Of a stretch of 51,318 nt of DNA, positions 17,085 through 24,991 are shown in pieces. This stretch comes from Antribacter soli (GTDB taxonomy: Bacteria > Actinomycetota > Actinomycetes > Actinomycetales > Cellulomonadaceae). The notes below the pieces were generated by a model, which was not told the DNA's origin, did not search any database, and worked only from the letters and a program-made list of their open reading frames with translations. The position numbers and the translations under genes are program-made. How positions within the stretch are numbered: the stretch's first letter is position 1; each line of letters begins with the position of its first letter. Location of the stretch: NCBI RefSeq assembly GCF_021568775.1, contig NZ_JAKGSG010000043.1, positions 1 through 51,318 on the forward strand, in the 5' to 3' direction.

Positions 17085-17951
17085 ATGAGCATCATCGTCA
17101 CGGGCGCCACCGGGCACCTCGGCCGGCTCGTCGTCGATCATCTGATCGCCCGGGGCGTGGCCCCCACGAGCATCGTCGCGGCGGGTCGCGACAAGGACCG
17201 GCTCGCGAAGGTCGCCGAGACCGGCGTGGCCACCGCGGTGATCGACTACACCGACCCCGCCACGCTGGACGCGGCGTTCGCCGGTGCCGACACGCTGGTG
17301 CTGGTGTCCAGCAGCGAGATCGGGCAGCGGGCGGCGCAGCACGCCAACGCGGTCGAGGCAGCGCAGCGCGCGGGCATCGCGCGCGTCGTCTACACGAGCG
17401 CCCCGGGCGCCACGACGTCGGCGCTGATCCTGGCACCGGAGCACAAGGCCACCGAGGAGATCATCACCGCCTCGGGTCTGACGTACACGATCCTGCGCAA
17501 CAACTGGTACAACGAGAACTACTCGGCCGCGCTGGCCCAGGCCAAGCAGACCGGCGCCTACCTCGCGAGCACTGGCTCCGGGAAGGTGTCCAGCGCCTCG
17601 CGGAACGACTTCGCGGAGGCCATCGCGGCGGTCCTCACCACGCCGGGACACGACGACGTCGTGTACGAGCTCGCCGGCGACACGTCCTGGGACGGCGACC
17701 ACTTCGCGGCCGCGGCGACGGCCGCGCTGGGCGTGCCGGTGGCCCACCAGTCGGTCAGCTCGGAGGAGCACGGGGCGATCCTCGCCTCCGTCGGGCTCGA
17801 CGCCGGGCTGGTCGGCTTCCTCGTCGCCCTGGACGCCAACATCCGCGACGGTCTGCTCGACGCGCCGACGTCCGTCCTGTCCGACCTGATCGGCCGGCCC
17901 ACCACCCCGCTCGCCGACACGCTGCGCGAAGAGGCCGCTCACCTGGCGTGA
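17085..17951 (+). CDS. NmrA/QOR2-like NAD(P)H:quinone oxidoreductase
   Basis: A 288-residue Rossmann-fold atypical short-chain reductase. GATGHLG (residues 7-13) is the dinucleotide loop, followed by AAGRDKDRL, which suggests NADPH preference. VYTSAPGA and YTILRNNWYNENY are typical of QOR2-like quinone reductases, and no catalytic Tyr-x3-Lys pair of classical SDRs is seen. It would reduce quinones in the cytoplasm. ATG 17085 has GGAGAA 5 nt upstream. It is divergent from the HxlR gene, whose protein probably represses it until quinones appear. A perfect 17-bp hairpin follows the stop by 9 nt. Confidence 0.87.
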   Translation: MSIIVTGATGHLGRLVVDHLIARGVAPTSIVAAGRDKDRLAKVAETGVATAVIDYTDPATLDAAFAGADTLVLVSSSEIGQRAAQHANAVEAAQRAGIARVVYTSAPGATTSALILAPEHKATEEIITASGLTYTILRNNWYNENYSAALAQAKQTGAYLASTGSGKVSSASRNDFAEAIAAVLTTPGHDDVVYELAGDTSWDGDHFAAAATAALGVPVAHQSVSSEEHGAILASVGLDAGLVGFLVALDANIRDGLLDAPTSVLSDLIGRPTTPLADTLREEAAHLA

Positions 17952-17960
17952 CGCCAGCGC

Positions 17961-18006
17961 TGTGGGTATGGGTACGGCGTGAACTCGGGCCGTACCCATA
18001 CCCACA
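17961..18006. repeat. Intergenic hairpin element, copy A
   Basis: TGTGGGTATGGGTACGG (17961-17977) pairs perfectly with CCGTACCCATACCCACA (17990-18006) around a 12-nt loop. The left arm plus loop is nearly identical to 44550-44580, and the right arms differ in a compensating manner. No U-tract follows. It may terminate the quinone-reductase transcript. Confidence 0.8.
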
Positions 18007-18024
18007 ACCCTCGGGTGAGGTGGC

Positions 18025-18108
18025 ATGGTTTGCACCATGTCAAACGATCTCCACACCGCCGCCGAACTGGGGCCGGGAGCCCGGCTGAGCAATGGGGTGT
18101 CGTGGTGA
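18025..18108 (+). CDS. Short ORF (27 codons) translationally coupled to the TrmB/LuxR regulator
   Basis: ATG 18025 is 4 nt after GTGAGG and opens a 27-codon frame; an internal ATG at 18037 would give 23 codons. It ends with LSNGVSW and a TGA that overlaps the next GTG start as GTGA. The peptide is hydrophilic in the first half, rich in Ala, Gly and Leu, and has one Cys (residue 3) but no signal peptide. Third codon positions are less GC-biased than in neighbouring genes. It may be a signal-peptide precursor, a leader peptide that couples translation, or chance. I do not recognise a family. The arrangement short ORF - regulator - secreted protease is what makes it notable. Confidence 0.45.
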   Translation: MVCTMSNDLHTAAELGPGARLSNGVSW

Positions 18109-19103
18109 GCCCCGCCGAGCCCGCCACGGGCGGCCTGTCGACGGCCGGGGTCGACGGTCCCGCGGAAGCCGTCTATCGCCTCGTCCTCGGTGAGGGGACG
18201 GTGAGCGTCGGGCGCGTGGCGGAGGCCCTCGGCCTCGACGAGCACGAAGCCGGCGCCCGGCTCGAGGAGCTGCGGGCGGCCGGGCTGATCAACCGTGGCG
18301 CCAGCGACGGCCGGTTCGCGGCCGTGGACCCTCGCGTCTCGCTGCGGGCCGTCGCGGAGCGCGCGGAGGCCGGCCTGACCCGGCTGCGGGCCGCGATCCC
18401 GGTGCTCGCGGAGGTCTTCGAGTCCAGGGACGGCGCCGACCGGCCGGGGGCGAGCGTCCGGGTCCTCGTCGGCGCGGATGCGGTGGGCGCCGCGTACAAC
18501 CGCCTGGAGCACGAGGCCGTGGAGGAGTTCCTGGCGTTCGACCGGCCCCCGTACGTCCTCGCGCCGCTGAACCCCCTCGAGCCAGCTGTCATCGCGCGGG
18601 GCGTGCGGTGGCGTGCGGTGTACGCAGCGGCCTCGCTGGACCGGCCGGGTGCGTGGGACGAGATCGGGCGGGCGATCGGCTTCGGAGAGCAGGCGCGGAT
18701 CACGGCCGAGCTGCCGGTCAAGCTGGCGATCGCCGACCGGCGCTCGGCCATCGTGTCCACGCGGCTCGACGCGGAACGGCCCGAGGCGATCCTGACCGAC
18801 TCCGCGCCGCTGGTCAGTCTCCTCTGCGACGTGTTCGAGGAGCGCTGGCAGCAGGCGGCCGACATCCCCCGCACCTGGTCGTCCGGGCGCGTCGCCGTGA
18901 CGGCGGGCTCGCGCGGGCCGTCGGGGGAGGAGCGGACCCTGCTCGCCTTCTTCGCGGCCGGGGCGAAGGACGAGGTCATCGCGCGTGAGCTGCACATCTC
19001 GCCGCGCACCGTGCGGCGGCGCGGCCAGCTACTCCTGCGCCGGCTCGGTGCCGCGAACCGCTTCCAGGCGGGGGCGCAGGCCGTGCGACGCGGCTGGATC
19101 TAG
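18105..19103 (+). CDS. TrmB-like / LuxR-type helix-turn-helix regulator
   Basis: A 332-residue cytoplasmic regulator. GTG 18105 overlaps the short ORF stop; GTG 18102 is an alternative. The N-terminus (about 14-75: AVYRLVLGEGTVSVGRVAEA, then LDEHEAGARLEELRAAGLI) is a TrmB-type winged helix. The middle part (about 110-260) is an unassigned effector-like domain. The C-terminus (about 270-325: LLAFFAAGAKDEVIARELHI, SPRTVRRRGQLLLRRLGAAN) is a LuxR/GerE DNA-reading domain. The double-HTH build suggests a ligand-controlled activator. It lies 136 bp upstream of a secreted subtilase on the same strand and is the best candidate for its regulator. Confidence 0.85.
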   Translation: MSPAEPATGGLSTAGVDGPAEAVYRLVLGEGTVSVGRVAEALGLDEHEAGARLEELRAAGLINRGASDGRFAAVDPRVSLRAVAERAEAGLTRLRAAIPVLAEVFESRDGADRPGASVRVLVGADAVGAAYNRLEHEAVEEFLAFDRPPYVLAPLNPLEPAVIARGVRWRAVYAAASLDRPGAWDEIGRAIGFGEQARITAELPVKLAIADRRSAIVSTRLDAERPEAILTDSAPLVSLLCDVFEERWQQAADIPRTWSSGRVAVTAGSRGPSGEERTLLAFFAAGAKDEVIARELHISPRTVRRRGQLLLRRLGAANRFQAGAQAVRRGWI

Positions 19104-19116
19104 CGGCGCACGAAGA

Positions 19117-19206
19117 GTGGCCTCTTGCGGCCACCTGTCCGGGGGAGGACCTCCGGACGCTTGTCGACGAAACATGGCGGGGCTTGTCTGGTCGTCGACC
19201 GCCATG
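19117..19206. promoter_or_regulatory. Inverted repeats between the regulator and the subtilase gene
   Basis: GTGGCC/GGCCAC (19117-19134) and GTCCGG/CCGGAC (19137-19158) could form terminator-like hairpins after the regulator. Further on, GTCGACG (19163-19169) and CGTCGAC (19193-19199), and CATGGCGG (19173-19180) and CCGCCATG (19199-19206), are inverted pairs that could be regulator sites ahead of the subtilase start at 19240. Function is inferred only. Confidence 0.3.
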
Positions 19207-19239
19207 CGCGGGTCGCACAACGTCCACCGGAAGGTCACC

Positions 19240-22200
19240 ATGCCTCACGTCCCCCGCCGCAGCGGCCTGGCCGCCGCGTTCACGGTGCCGGTCGCGCTGG
19301 CCGGATCCGCCCTGGCGCCGCTCGGCGCCGCGGCCGGCACCGGCGAGCCCGTCGTCGTCATCATCGAGCTCGATGGGCCGGGCGCCGCCGGGCGCGTCGG
19401 TCTCGAGCGCCTCGCCGAAGCCAGGGTGGCGGGCCCGGGCGAGGTGGGCGCGCTCGACGCGCTCGTCGCCACGTACGCCGCTGCCGCAGACGACGTCGCT
19501 GCCGAGCAGGACGCCGCGCTCGACGCGCTGCAGGCGTCCGGCATCCCGGTCGAGGAGCGGTCCCGGATCACGGGCCTGATCAACGCGGTCGTGGGCGAGG
19601 TGCCCGCCGACCGGGTGGACGAGCTGGCCGCCGCCGAAGGCGTCGCTCACGTCACGGCCGACCGGCCGGTCCGCGCGCTCACCGACGGCAGCGTCCCCTC
19701 GACTGGAGGCCCCGCCGTCCGGGACGGCACGGATGCGTCGGGCAGCCTGCGCGGCACCGGCGTCACGGTCGCCGTCATCGACACCGGCGTGGACTACACC
19801 CTCGCCGACCTGGGCGGCGGGTTCGGGGAGGGGCACCGCGTCGTCGACGGCTACGACTTCGTGGCCGACGACGCCGACCCGATGGACGAGCACCACCACG
19901 GCACCCACGTGGCGGGCATCATCGCCGGCTCGGGCGCGGAGTCCGTGACGGGGGTGGCCCCCGACGTCACGCTCACCGCGTACCGGGTCCTCGACGAGAA
20001 CGGGGAGGGATATCTCTCGGACGTGCTGCTCGGCTTCCAGGCAGCCGCCGACCCCGCCGGTGACCACCCGGCCGACGTCGTCAACATGAGCCTCGGCAGC
20101 GACGGCGGCGCCGACGACCCGCTCGCCCGCGCCGCCGCGGCGGCCGTCGAGGCGGGCACCGTCGTCGTCGCGGCCGCCGGCAACGCCGGTCCGGGCGCCC
20201 AGACCGTGGGCACACCCGCCGCCGCACCCGGCGTGCTCGCCGTCGGTGCGTCGACCACGGGCATCGTGACGCCGACGATCGCGTTCGAGGGGGCGTCCGT
20301 GCCCGCCGGGTCCGTCCGCCGCTACTCGCTGTCCGCCAACCCGCCGCCCGACCCCGTCACGGCGCGCCTGGTCGACGTCGGCGCCGGTACCCCGGAGGAC
20401 TACGACCGGGCGGGCGACGTGACGGGTGCGGTCGTGGTCTACCAGGGCTACACGTCCGGGCCGGTCAGTGGTTACGACCTGTACCTCGCCGAGCTCGCCG
20501 AGGCCCGCGGCGCCGTCGGTGCGATCGTCTACCAGCCGACGGCCGCCGATCCTGTCTCACCGGCCGGTGTCGTCGCGTCCGACCCTCAGGGTTTCGAGGC
20601 GAGCGCCGACGGCACCCGCGACCTCACCGCCCAGGGCTGGGACACGCGGCGCGAGTCGCTCGTCATGTTCACCATGTACTCCGGCGACTACCTCGGCATC
20701 CGGGCGCAGGTGCTCGCGGGCACGGTACGCGCCTCGATCGGTGGCACCGACGCGACCGACCTCGTCGCCTCCTTCAGCTCGCGCGGTCCCAGCGGCGTGG
20801 ACGTCAAGCCCGAGATCGTCGCTCCCGGCGTCGAGATCCGCTCGACGATCCCGGCCTGGCAGGGCATCGAGGGGAATGCTTATCGCCTGTCCGGCACGTC
20901 GATGGCCGCGCCGCACGTGGCCGGTGCCGCCGCGCTCGTGCGCCAGGCCCACCCGGACGAGTCCGCGCTCGACATCCGGGCCAGGATCATCGGAGGTTCC
21001 CGCCCGCTCGACAGCTCGGACGCCGGCGTGAGCCCGTTCGTGCAGGGCGCCGGGGCGCTCGCGGTGGACCGCGCCATCGGCCAGGACGTCACGGCCTCCC
21101 CGGACGTGATCGGGCTCGGCCTGGCCGACACGGTGGGGACCACTCGGTCCCGCACCGCGACGGTCACCCTGACCAACCACGGGCCGACCAGCCGGCGGCT
21201 CGGGCTGGACGTCGTCGAGTCGGGCGTGAGCGACGGCCGCGTCCAGCTCTCGGCGCGGAGCGTCACCCTGGAGCCCGGCGGACGGGCCGATGTCGAGATC
21301 ACGGTGACGGCCGGCGACCGTGCCGCCGCCGGCGAGGTCTCCGGCGTGCTGGTGGCCACGGACCAGGGTGGCAGCACGCTGCGCGTCCCGTACGCCCTGC
21401 TGGTGCGCCCGCTCGTCGTGCGGGCCACTCCCGACGTCACGGAGGGACCGACCCGCGTCGTCGTCCAGGCGGCCGCGCCGCTGCAGGACCCGGTGCTGAC
21501 GGTGGTCGCGCCGTCCGGGCGGCGTAGCACGGTGGGGCTCGAGCCCATGGCCGGACGCGCGAGCTGGTACATCGCGAACCTGGACGTCCGCGAGGGTGGG
21601 GTGCACTCGCTCGAGGCGGCAGGTTCGGCGGGCGACCGCCTGCTCGGCGGCACCGGATCCCTCGTGGGCCTCGGACCCGAGCGTCCCGGCGGCTGGGAGC
21701 AGGTGGGCCCGGTCTTCACGGGCGGGCGCACCGTGACGTCGCCCGGCGCGGCCGGCACGGCGCTCCACGTGCTGCAGGACAGCGTGAACCCGTTCGTCAC
21801 CACCGACGGCGGCACGACGTGGACCCGGATAACGGCCATGCCGGTCGCCCGCGGCTGGGCCCTGGCTGCGGCAGACCCCACGGTACCCGGCGGATTCTGG
21901 CTGGCCGTGAACGGCCGCGCGGGCCGTGACGTCCTCGACGCGACGTACCAGGGACAGCTCCTGCGCACGCCGGACGCCGGCGAGACCTGGGACGTGCTTC
22001 CCTTGCCCGACGAGGCGATCGAGGCTCTGGTCGCCGACGAGCGCACGGTGGCGGTCGCGACCGCCTCGGGCGTCCGGTTCAGCCGCGACCGCGGGCAGTC
22101 CTGGGACCTCGTACCCACCGCTTGGGCGGGCCCGGTCGCGAACCTGGCGCTGTCCGGGGACCACGTCTTCGTCCAGGGCCTGCACGGCGTCTGGCGCGCG

Positions 22201-23586
22201 GCGCTCGCCGGCGGCAACGTCGAGCAGGTGCTCGCACCCGACGAGCTCGGCAACGTGACCGACCTCGCGTCCGACGGCGGCACCGTCGTCGTGACGGGCG
22301 GCAGCCTCGCGGGCGCCGCGGTGTGGCGCTCCTCGGACGCCGGGGCGACGTGGGAGCGGTCGGACGTGCTGGCGGACGCCTTCCAGCTCGACGTCACGAT
22401 CGTCGACGGCACCACCTATCTTGCGTACTTCGACCGCGTGTACACGAGCGCTGACCACGGCCGGACCGTGTCCGGACCGATCTCGGTGCCGCCTGGGAGC
22501 CGCGAGGTCTTCGACGTCGACCGGTGGCCCGGGGCGGACGGCGGACTGGTCCTGACCACGACCACGGGCGTGTTCGAGAGCGCCGCCGGGGGCTGGCGGC
22601 GGTACCCGATCGCCGGCGGGGCCACCTGGACCGTCGACGTGGGCGTGGATGCCGCCGGGGCCGACGTGCTCCGCACGGCCGACATCGAGGGGCTCAAGGA
22701 GCGCACGCTCACGGGCCTCGGCACCGGCGGGGCGCTCGACTGGGGGATCACCGGAGCTGAGGGCTCGATCGGCCTCACCGCGCTCGACACCGAGCAGTCC
22801 CCGCTCGGCGCGCGCGACGTCTGGTGGACGCGGCAGGACGCCTTCTACTCGAACGGGCTGCACCGCCGCTCGCTCGACGGCACCGACCGGGCCGTGGGGC
22901 CGACGTGGCTGAGCCTGCGTGACGTCGCGGTCTCCCCGCTGCGCCAGGACACGGTCGCCGTGGTCTACGCCGCCTCGCCGGAGGCCGGGATCCTGGTCTC
23001 CACCGACGGGTTCGCCACCTGGACCTCGCACCCCTACGACCTCGGGGTCCGCGAGATCCGGTTCGACCCCGCGCGGCCGGAGCGCCTCTGGATCGCCGCT
23101 GACGAGGGGCTGTACCGCTCCGACGACCTGGGCCGCACGATCACGCGCGTGACCCGGGCACCGGCCCGCACGGTGCACGTCGATCCCGAGGACCCTCGGC
23201 TCGTGGTGGTGGGGACCGACGGCGGGCTCCTCGTGAGCACCGACGGTGGCCGTCGGTTCCGGGACTCCGGCATCCCGAACCTCCGGTCCACGATCAGCGC
23301 GGCGGTGTCCGTGCACCTCACCGGCGACCTTCGTCAGCGGGCGCACGCCGACCGCGTTCTCGTCGCCGGCACGAACGACGTCGTCGCCGACGGCGTCCTG
23401 GCGTCCGCGGCGGGCGTGTTCGTCAGCTTCGACGACGGGCGTTCGTGGAAGCCTGCGTCGAACGGTCTGACGGCGCTCGGGGTCTTCTCGCTCGACGTGA
23501 GCCCGGACGGGACCCACGTGTTCGCGGGTACCAGGAACGGCGGGGTCTTCCGGACCGCGGTGGGCGACCTCCTGCCGCGCCGCTGA
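19240..23586 (+). CDS. Large secreted subtilase (S8) with PA-like insert and BNR-repeat C-terminus
   Basis: A 1448-residue exported serine protease. ATG 19240 follows GGAAGG. A Sec signal peptide (about 1-34) is followed by a propeptide of the inhibitor I9 type (about 36-147). The catalytic triad is D181 (VAVIDTGVDY), H220 (HHHGTHVAG) and S554 (SGTSMAAPHVAG), with N315 as oxyanion residue. An insert at about 370-500 resembles a PA domain. After a beta-sandwich (about 590-700) the C-terminal half carries at least eight Asp-box motifs (TDGGTTW, PDAGETW, RDRGQSW, SDAGATW, TDGFATW, SDDLGRT, TDGGRRF, FDDGRSW), predicting one or two beta-propellers for substrate or surface binding. It lacks an LPXTG motif. 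A TrmB/LuxR regulator precedes it. Confidence 0.93.
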   Translation: MPHVPRRSGLAAAFTVPVALAGSALAPLGAAAGTGEPVVVIIELDGPGAAGRVGLERLAEARVAGPGEVGALDALVATYAAAADDVAAEQDAALDALQASGIPVEERSRITGLINAVVGEVPADRVDELAAAEGVAHVTADRPVRALTDGSVPSTGGPAVRDGTDASGSLRGTGVTVAVIDTGVDYTLADLGGGFGEGHRVVDGYDFVADDADPMDEHHHGTHVAGIIAGSGAESVTGVAPDVTLTAYRVLDENGEGYLSDVLLGFQAAADPAGDHPADVVNMSLGSDGGADDPLARAAAAAVEAGTVVVAAAGNAGPGAQTVGTPAAAPGVLAVGASTTGIVTPTIAFEGASVPAGSVRRYSLSANPPPDPVTARLVDVGAGTPEDYDRAGDVTGAVVVYQGYTSGPVSGYDLYLAELAEARGAVGAIVYQPTAADPVSPAGVVASDPQGFEASADGTRDLTAQGWDTRRESLVMFTMYSGDYLGIRAQVLAGTVRASIGGTDATDLVASFSSRGPSGVDVKPEIVAPGVEIRSTIPAWQGIEGNAYRLSGTSMAAPHVAGAAALVRQAHPDESALDIRARIIGGSRPLDSSDAGVSPFVQGAGALAVDRAIGQDVTASPDVIGLGLADTVGTTRSRTATVTLTNHGPTSRRLGLDVVESGVSDGRVQLSARSVTLEPGGRADVEITVTAGDRAAAGEVSGVLVATDQGGSTLRVPYALLVRPLVVRATPDVTEGPTRVVVQAAAPLQDPVLTVVAPSGRRSTVGLEPMAGRASWYIANLDVREGGVHSLEAAGSAGDRLLGGTGSLVGLGPERPGGWEQVGPVFTGGRTVTSPGAAGTALHVLQDSVNPFVTTDGGTTWTRITAMPVARGWALAAADPTVPGGFWLAVNGRAGRDVLDATYQGQLLRTPDAGETWDVLPLPDEAIEALVADERTVAVATASGVRFSRDRGQSWDLVPTAWAGPVANLALSGDHVFVQGLHGVWRAALAGGNVEQVLAPDELGNVTDLASDGGTVVVTGGSLAGAAVWRSSDAGATWERSDVLADAFQLDVTIVDGTTYLAYFDRVYTSADHGRTVSGPISVPPGSREVFDVDRWPGADGGLVLTTTTGVFESAAGGWRRYPIAGGATWTVDVGVDAAGADVLRTADIEGLKERTLTGLGTGGALDWGITGAEGSIGLTALDTEQSPLGARDVWWTRQDAFYSNGLHRRSLDGTDRAVGPTWLSLRDVAVSPLRQDTVAVVYAASPEAGILVSTDGFATWTSHPYDLGVREIRFDPARPERLWIAADEGLYRSDDLGRTITRVTRAPARTVHVDPEDPRLVVVGTDGGLLVSTDGGRRFRDSGIPNLRSTISAAVSVHLTGDLRQRAHADRVLVAGTNDVVADGVLASAAGVFVSFDDGRSWKPASNGLTALGVFSLDVSPDGTHVFAGTRNGGVFRTAVGDLLPRR

Positions 23587-23592
23587 GACGGG

Positions 23593-23631
23593 CACCGGCC
23601 CGGGACGACCTCTCCCCGTCCCGGGCCGGTG
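23593..23631. terminator. Strong intrinsic-type hairpin after the subtilase
   Basis: CACCGGCCCGGGACG (23593-23607) pairs perfectly with CGTCCCGGGCCGGTG (23617-23631) around a 9-nt loop, 6 nt after the stop. The U-tract is absent, as is common in actinobacteria. Confidence 0.75.
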
Positions 23632-23693
23632 TCGTGGCCCGTGACGGCAGGCCGTCGGCCGGTCGGGCTCAGGGCTGGTTAGCCTTGCTCGCC

Positions 23694-24371
23694 ATGGAGC
23701 TGCTCGCCTCCGGCCGCGACGCCGACGTCCACCTGCTCGGCGGCGGCCGCGTGCTGCGCCGCTACCGTGACGGCCGGCCGGCCGCCCGTGAGGCGGAGGT
23801 CATGCGGGCGCTGGTCGCAGCCGGGTATTCGGCACCACGGGTGTGGGGCGTCGACGGCCCCGACCTCGTCCTCAGCCGCATCCACGGCCCGACCCTCGCC
23901 GAGGCGATGGCCACCGGCAGCGTCAGCGTGGCCGGTGCCGCCGGCCTGCTTGCGCGCCTGCATGACGACCTCCACGACCTGCCCTGGCCTGGCGGCGCAC
24001 CGCTGCTGCACCTCGATCTGCACCCGCTCAACGTGATGATGCCGTCGGAGGGCCCGGTGGTGATCGACTGGTCGAACGCGCGCCCGGGCCCCGCCGCGCT
24101 GGACGTGGCGACCACCGCGCTCATCGTCGCGCAGGTGGTTGTGACGCCCGGGATGCTGCCGGACCAGCCCGAGCTCGAAGCGGCCCTGCGACACGACCTC
24201 GGTGCCTTCCTGCCCGCGTTCGCCACCGCGGTGACCACGCCGTGGAAGGACCACCTCGAGGAGGCGGCAGCACGGCGCGCGCTCGACCCCAACCTCACCG
24301 CCCGCGAGCTCGCGCTGCTGGGCGACGCCGCGGCGCTCGCCCGCGCTGCGGCGTCGCGCCCACGGGGCTGA
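23694..24371 (+). CDS. APH-family small-molecule phosphotransferase
   Basis: A 225-residue protein with a compact aminoglycoside-phosphotransferase / choline-kinase fold. LLHLDLHPLNVMM has the Brenner-type catalytic D108 and metal-binding N113; VVIDWSNARPGP has D125 in place of the kinase DFG aspartate, and ALDVATTAL follows as in APH proteins. The N-lobe is short, starting MELLASGRDADVHLLGGGRV. The substrate is unknown: antibiotic, sugar or other small molecule. There is no clear ribosome site before ATG 23694; TAGCCT lies 8 nt upstream, so the message may be leaderless. It stands alone between strong terminators. Confidence 0.8.
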   Translation: MELLASGRDADVHLLGGGRVLRRYRDGRPAAREAEVMRALVAAGYSAPRVWGVDGPDLVLSRIHGPTLAEAMATGSVSVAGAAGLLARLHDDLHDLPWPGGAPLLHLDLHPLNVMMPSEGPVVIDWSNARPGPAALDVATTALIVAQVVVTPGMLPDQPELEAALRHDLGAFLPAFATAVTTPWKDHLEEAAARRALDPNLTARELALLGDAAALARAAASRPRG

Positions 24372-24503
24372 GCGGGGGACCTCCGTATCTCTGGCGAGAC
24401 CCCTGCTCCGTCGGTACGTTGCGGGCGGATGCGGAACCACTCCGCGTCCCGCAGGGGGCGGCGACTCTTCGGCATGCCTCGGCGCGACCATCGAGGAGTC
24501 GAC

Positions 24504-24830
24504 ATGAGCGAGAACAGCTACGGCGGGCCGACCGAGGCCGAGGAGCTCTCCGAGCAGGCGGAGCCGCTGTTCGAGGAGCCGGCTCGGACCGGCACCCAGG
24601 GATACGAGCACGAGCCGCCTTTCGCCCCTGCCGAGCCCGCCGACGAGTCGACCGAGTTCGGGTCGTCCGAGGGCTGGGGCGGCGGAACGGACCTGCCCGG
24701 GGACGACGGGTCGTGGGAGTGGGACGGGCCGACGTCGGACGGCGCCTACCTGGACGAGGACGAGCCCGAGTACACCGACGAGCCGGAGGAGACCTCCGCG
24801 CACGGGCCCGGGTCGGCCGAGCAGGCCTGA
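24504..24830 (+). CDS. Highly acidic, lysine-free small protein of unknown function
   Basis: A 108-residue protein. ATG 24504 has CGAGGAG 5 nt upstream, better than the longer frame beginning at 24429. About a third of residues are Asp or Glu; there is one Arg and no Lys, and Gly, Pro and Ser are abundant, so an extended disordered chain is predicted. There are no membrane segments and no cysteines. I do not recognise a family. It has its own promoter-like TACGTT at 24415-24420 and a strong terminator, so it is a single-gene unit upstream of the Yeh-type operon. DNA mimicry or a chaperone-like role is possible but unsupported. Confidence 0.65.
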   Translation: MSENSYGGPTEAEELSEQAEPLFEEPARTGTQGYEHEPPFAPAEPADESTEFGSSEGWGGGTDLPGDDGSWEWDGPTSDGAYLDEDEPEYTDEPEETSAHGPGSAEQA

Positions 24831-24846
24831 GACCGACCGCCTCACC

Positions 24847-24879
24847 ACGGGGTCCCCGCCGTCACGGCGGGGACCCCGT
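24847..24879. terminator. Perfect hairpin after the acidic protein gene
   Basis: ACGGGGTCCCCGCCGT and ACGGCGGGGACCCCGT are fully complementary, separated by a single base and followed by TCCCCTTCT. It is a strong terminator candidate and separates this gene from the following operon. Confidence 0.75.
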
Positions 24880-24991
24880 TCCCCTTCTGCGGATGTGTCA
24901 GTGACCTTCGCTACGTTGTGCCGCATGCCGCGTGACGCGGCGGGTTGCCGCTCCGACGTGCGGGAACGAGGGACGACGAGGGGTACTAGGG

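Noticed and set aside
20557-23595. Long antisense open frame against the subtilase
   Set aside because: Composition is that of a shadow frame and the sense strand has clear catalytic and repeat motifs.
23694-24371. Defined antibiotic-resistance kinase
   Set aside because: Only the general APH motifs are visible; nothing points to a specific drug.
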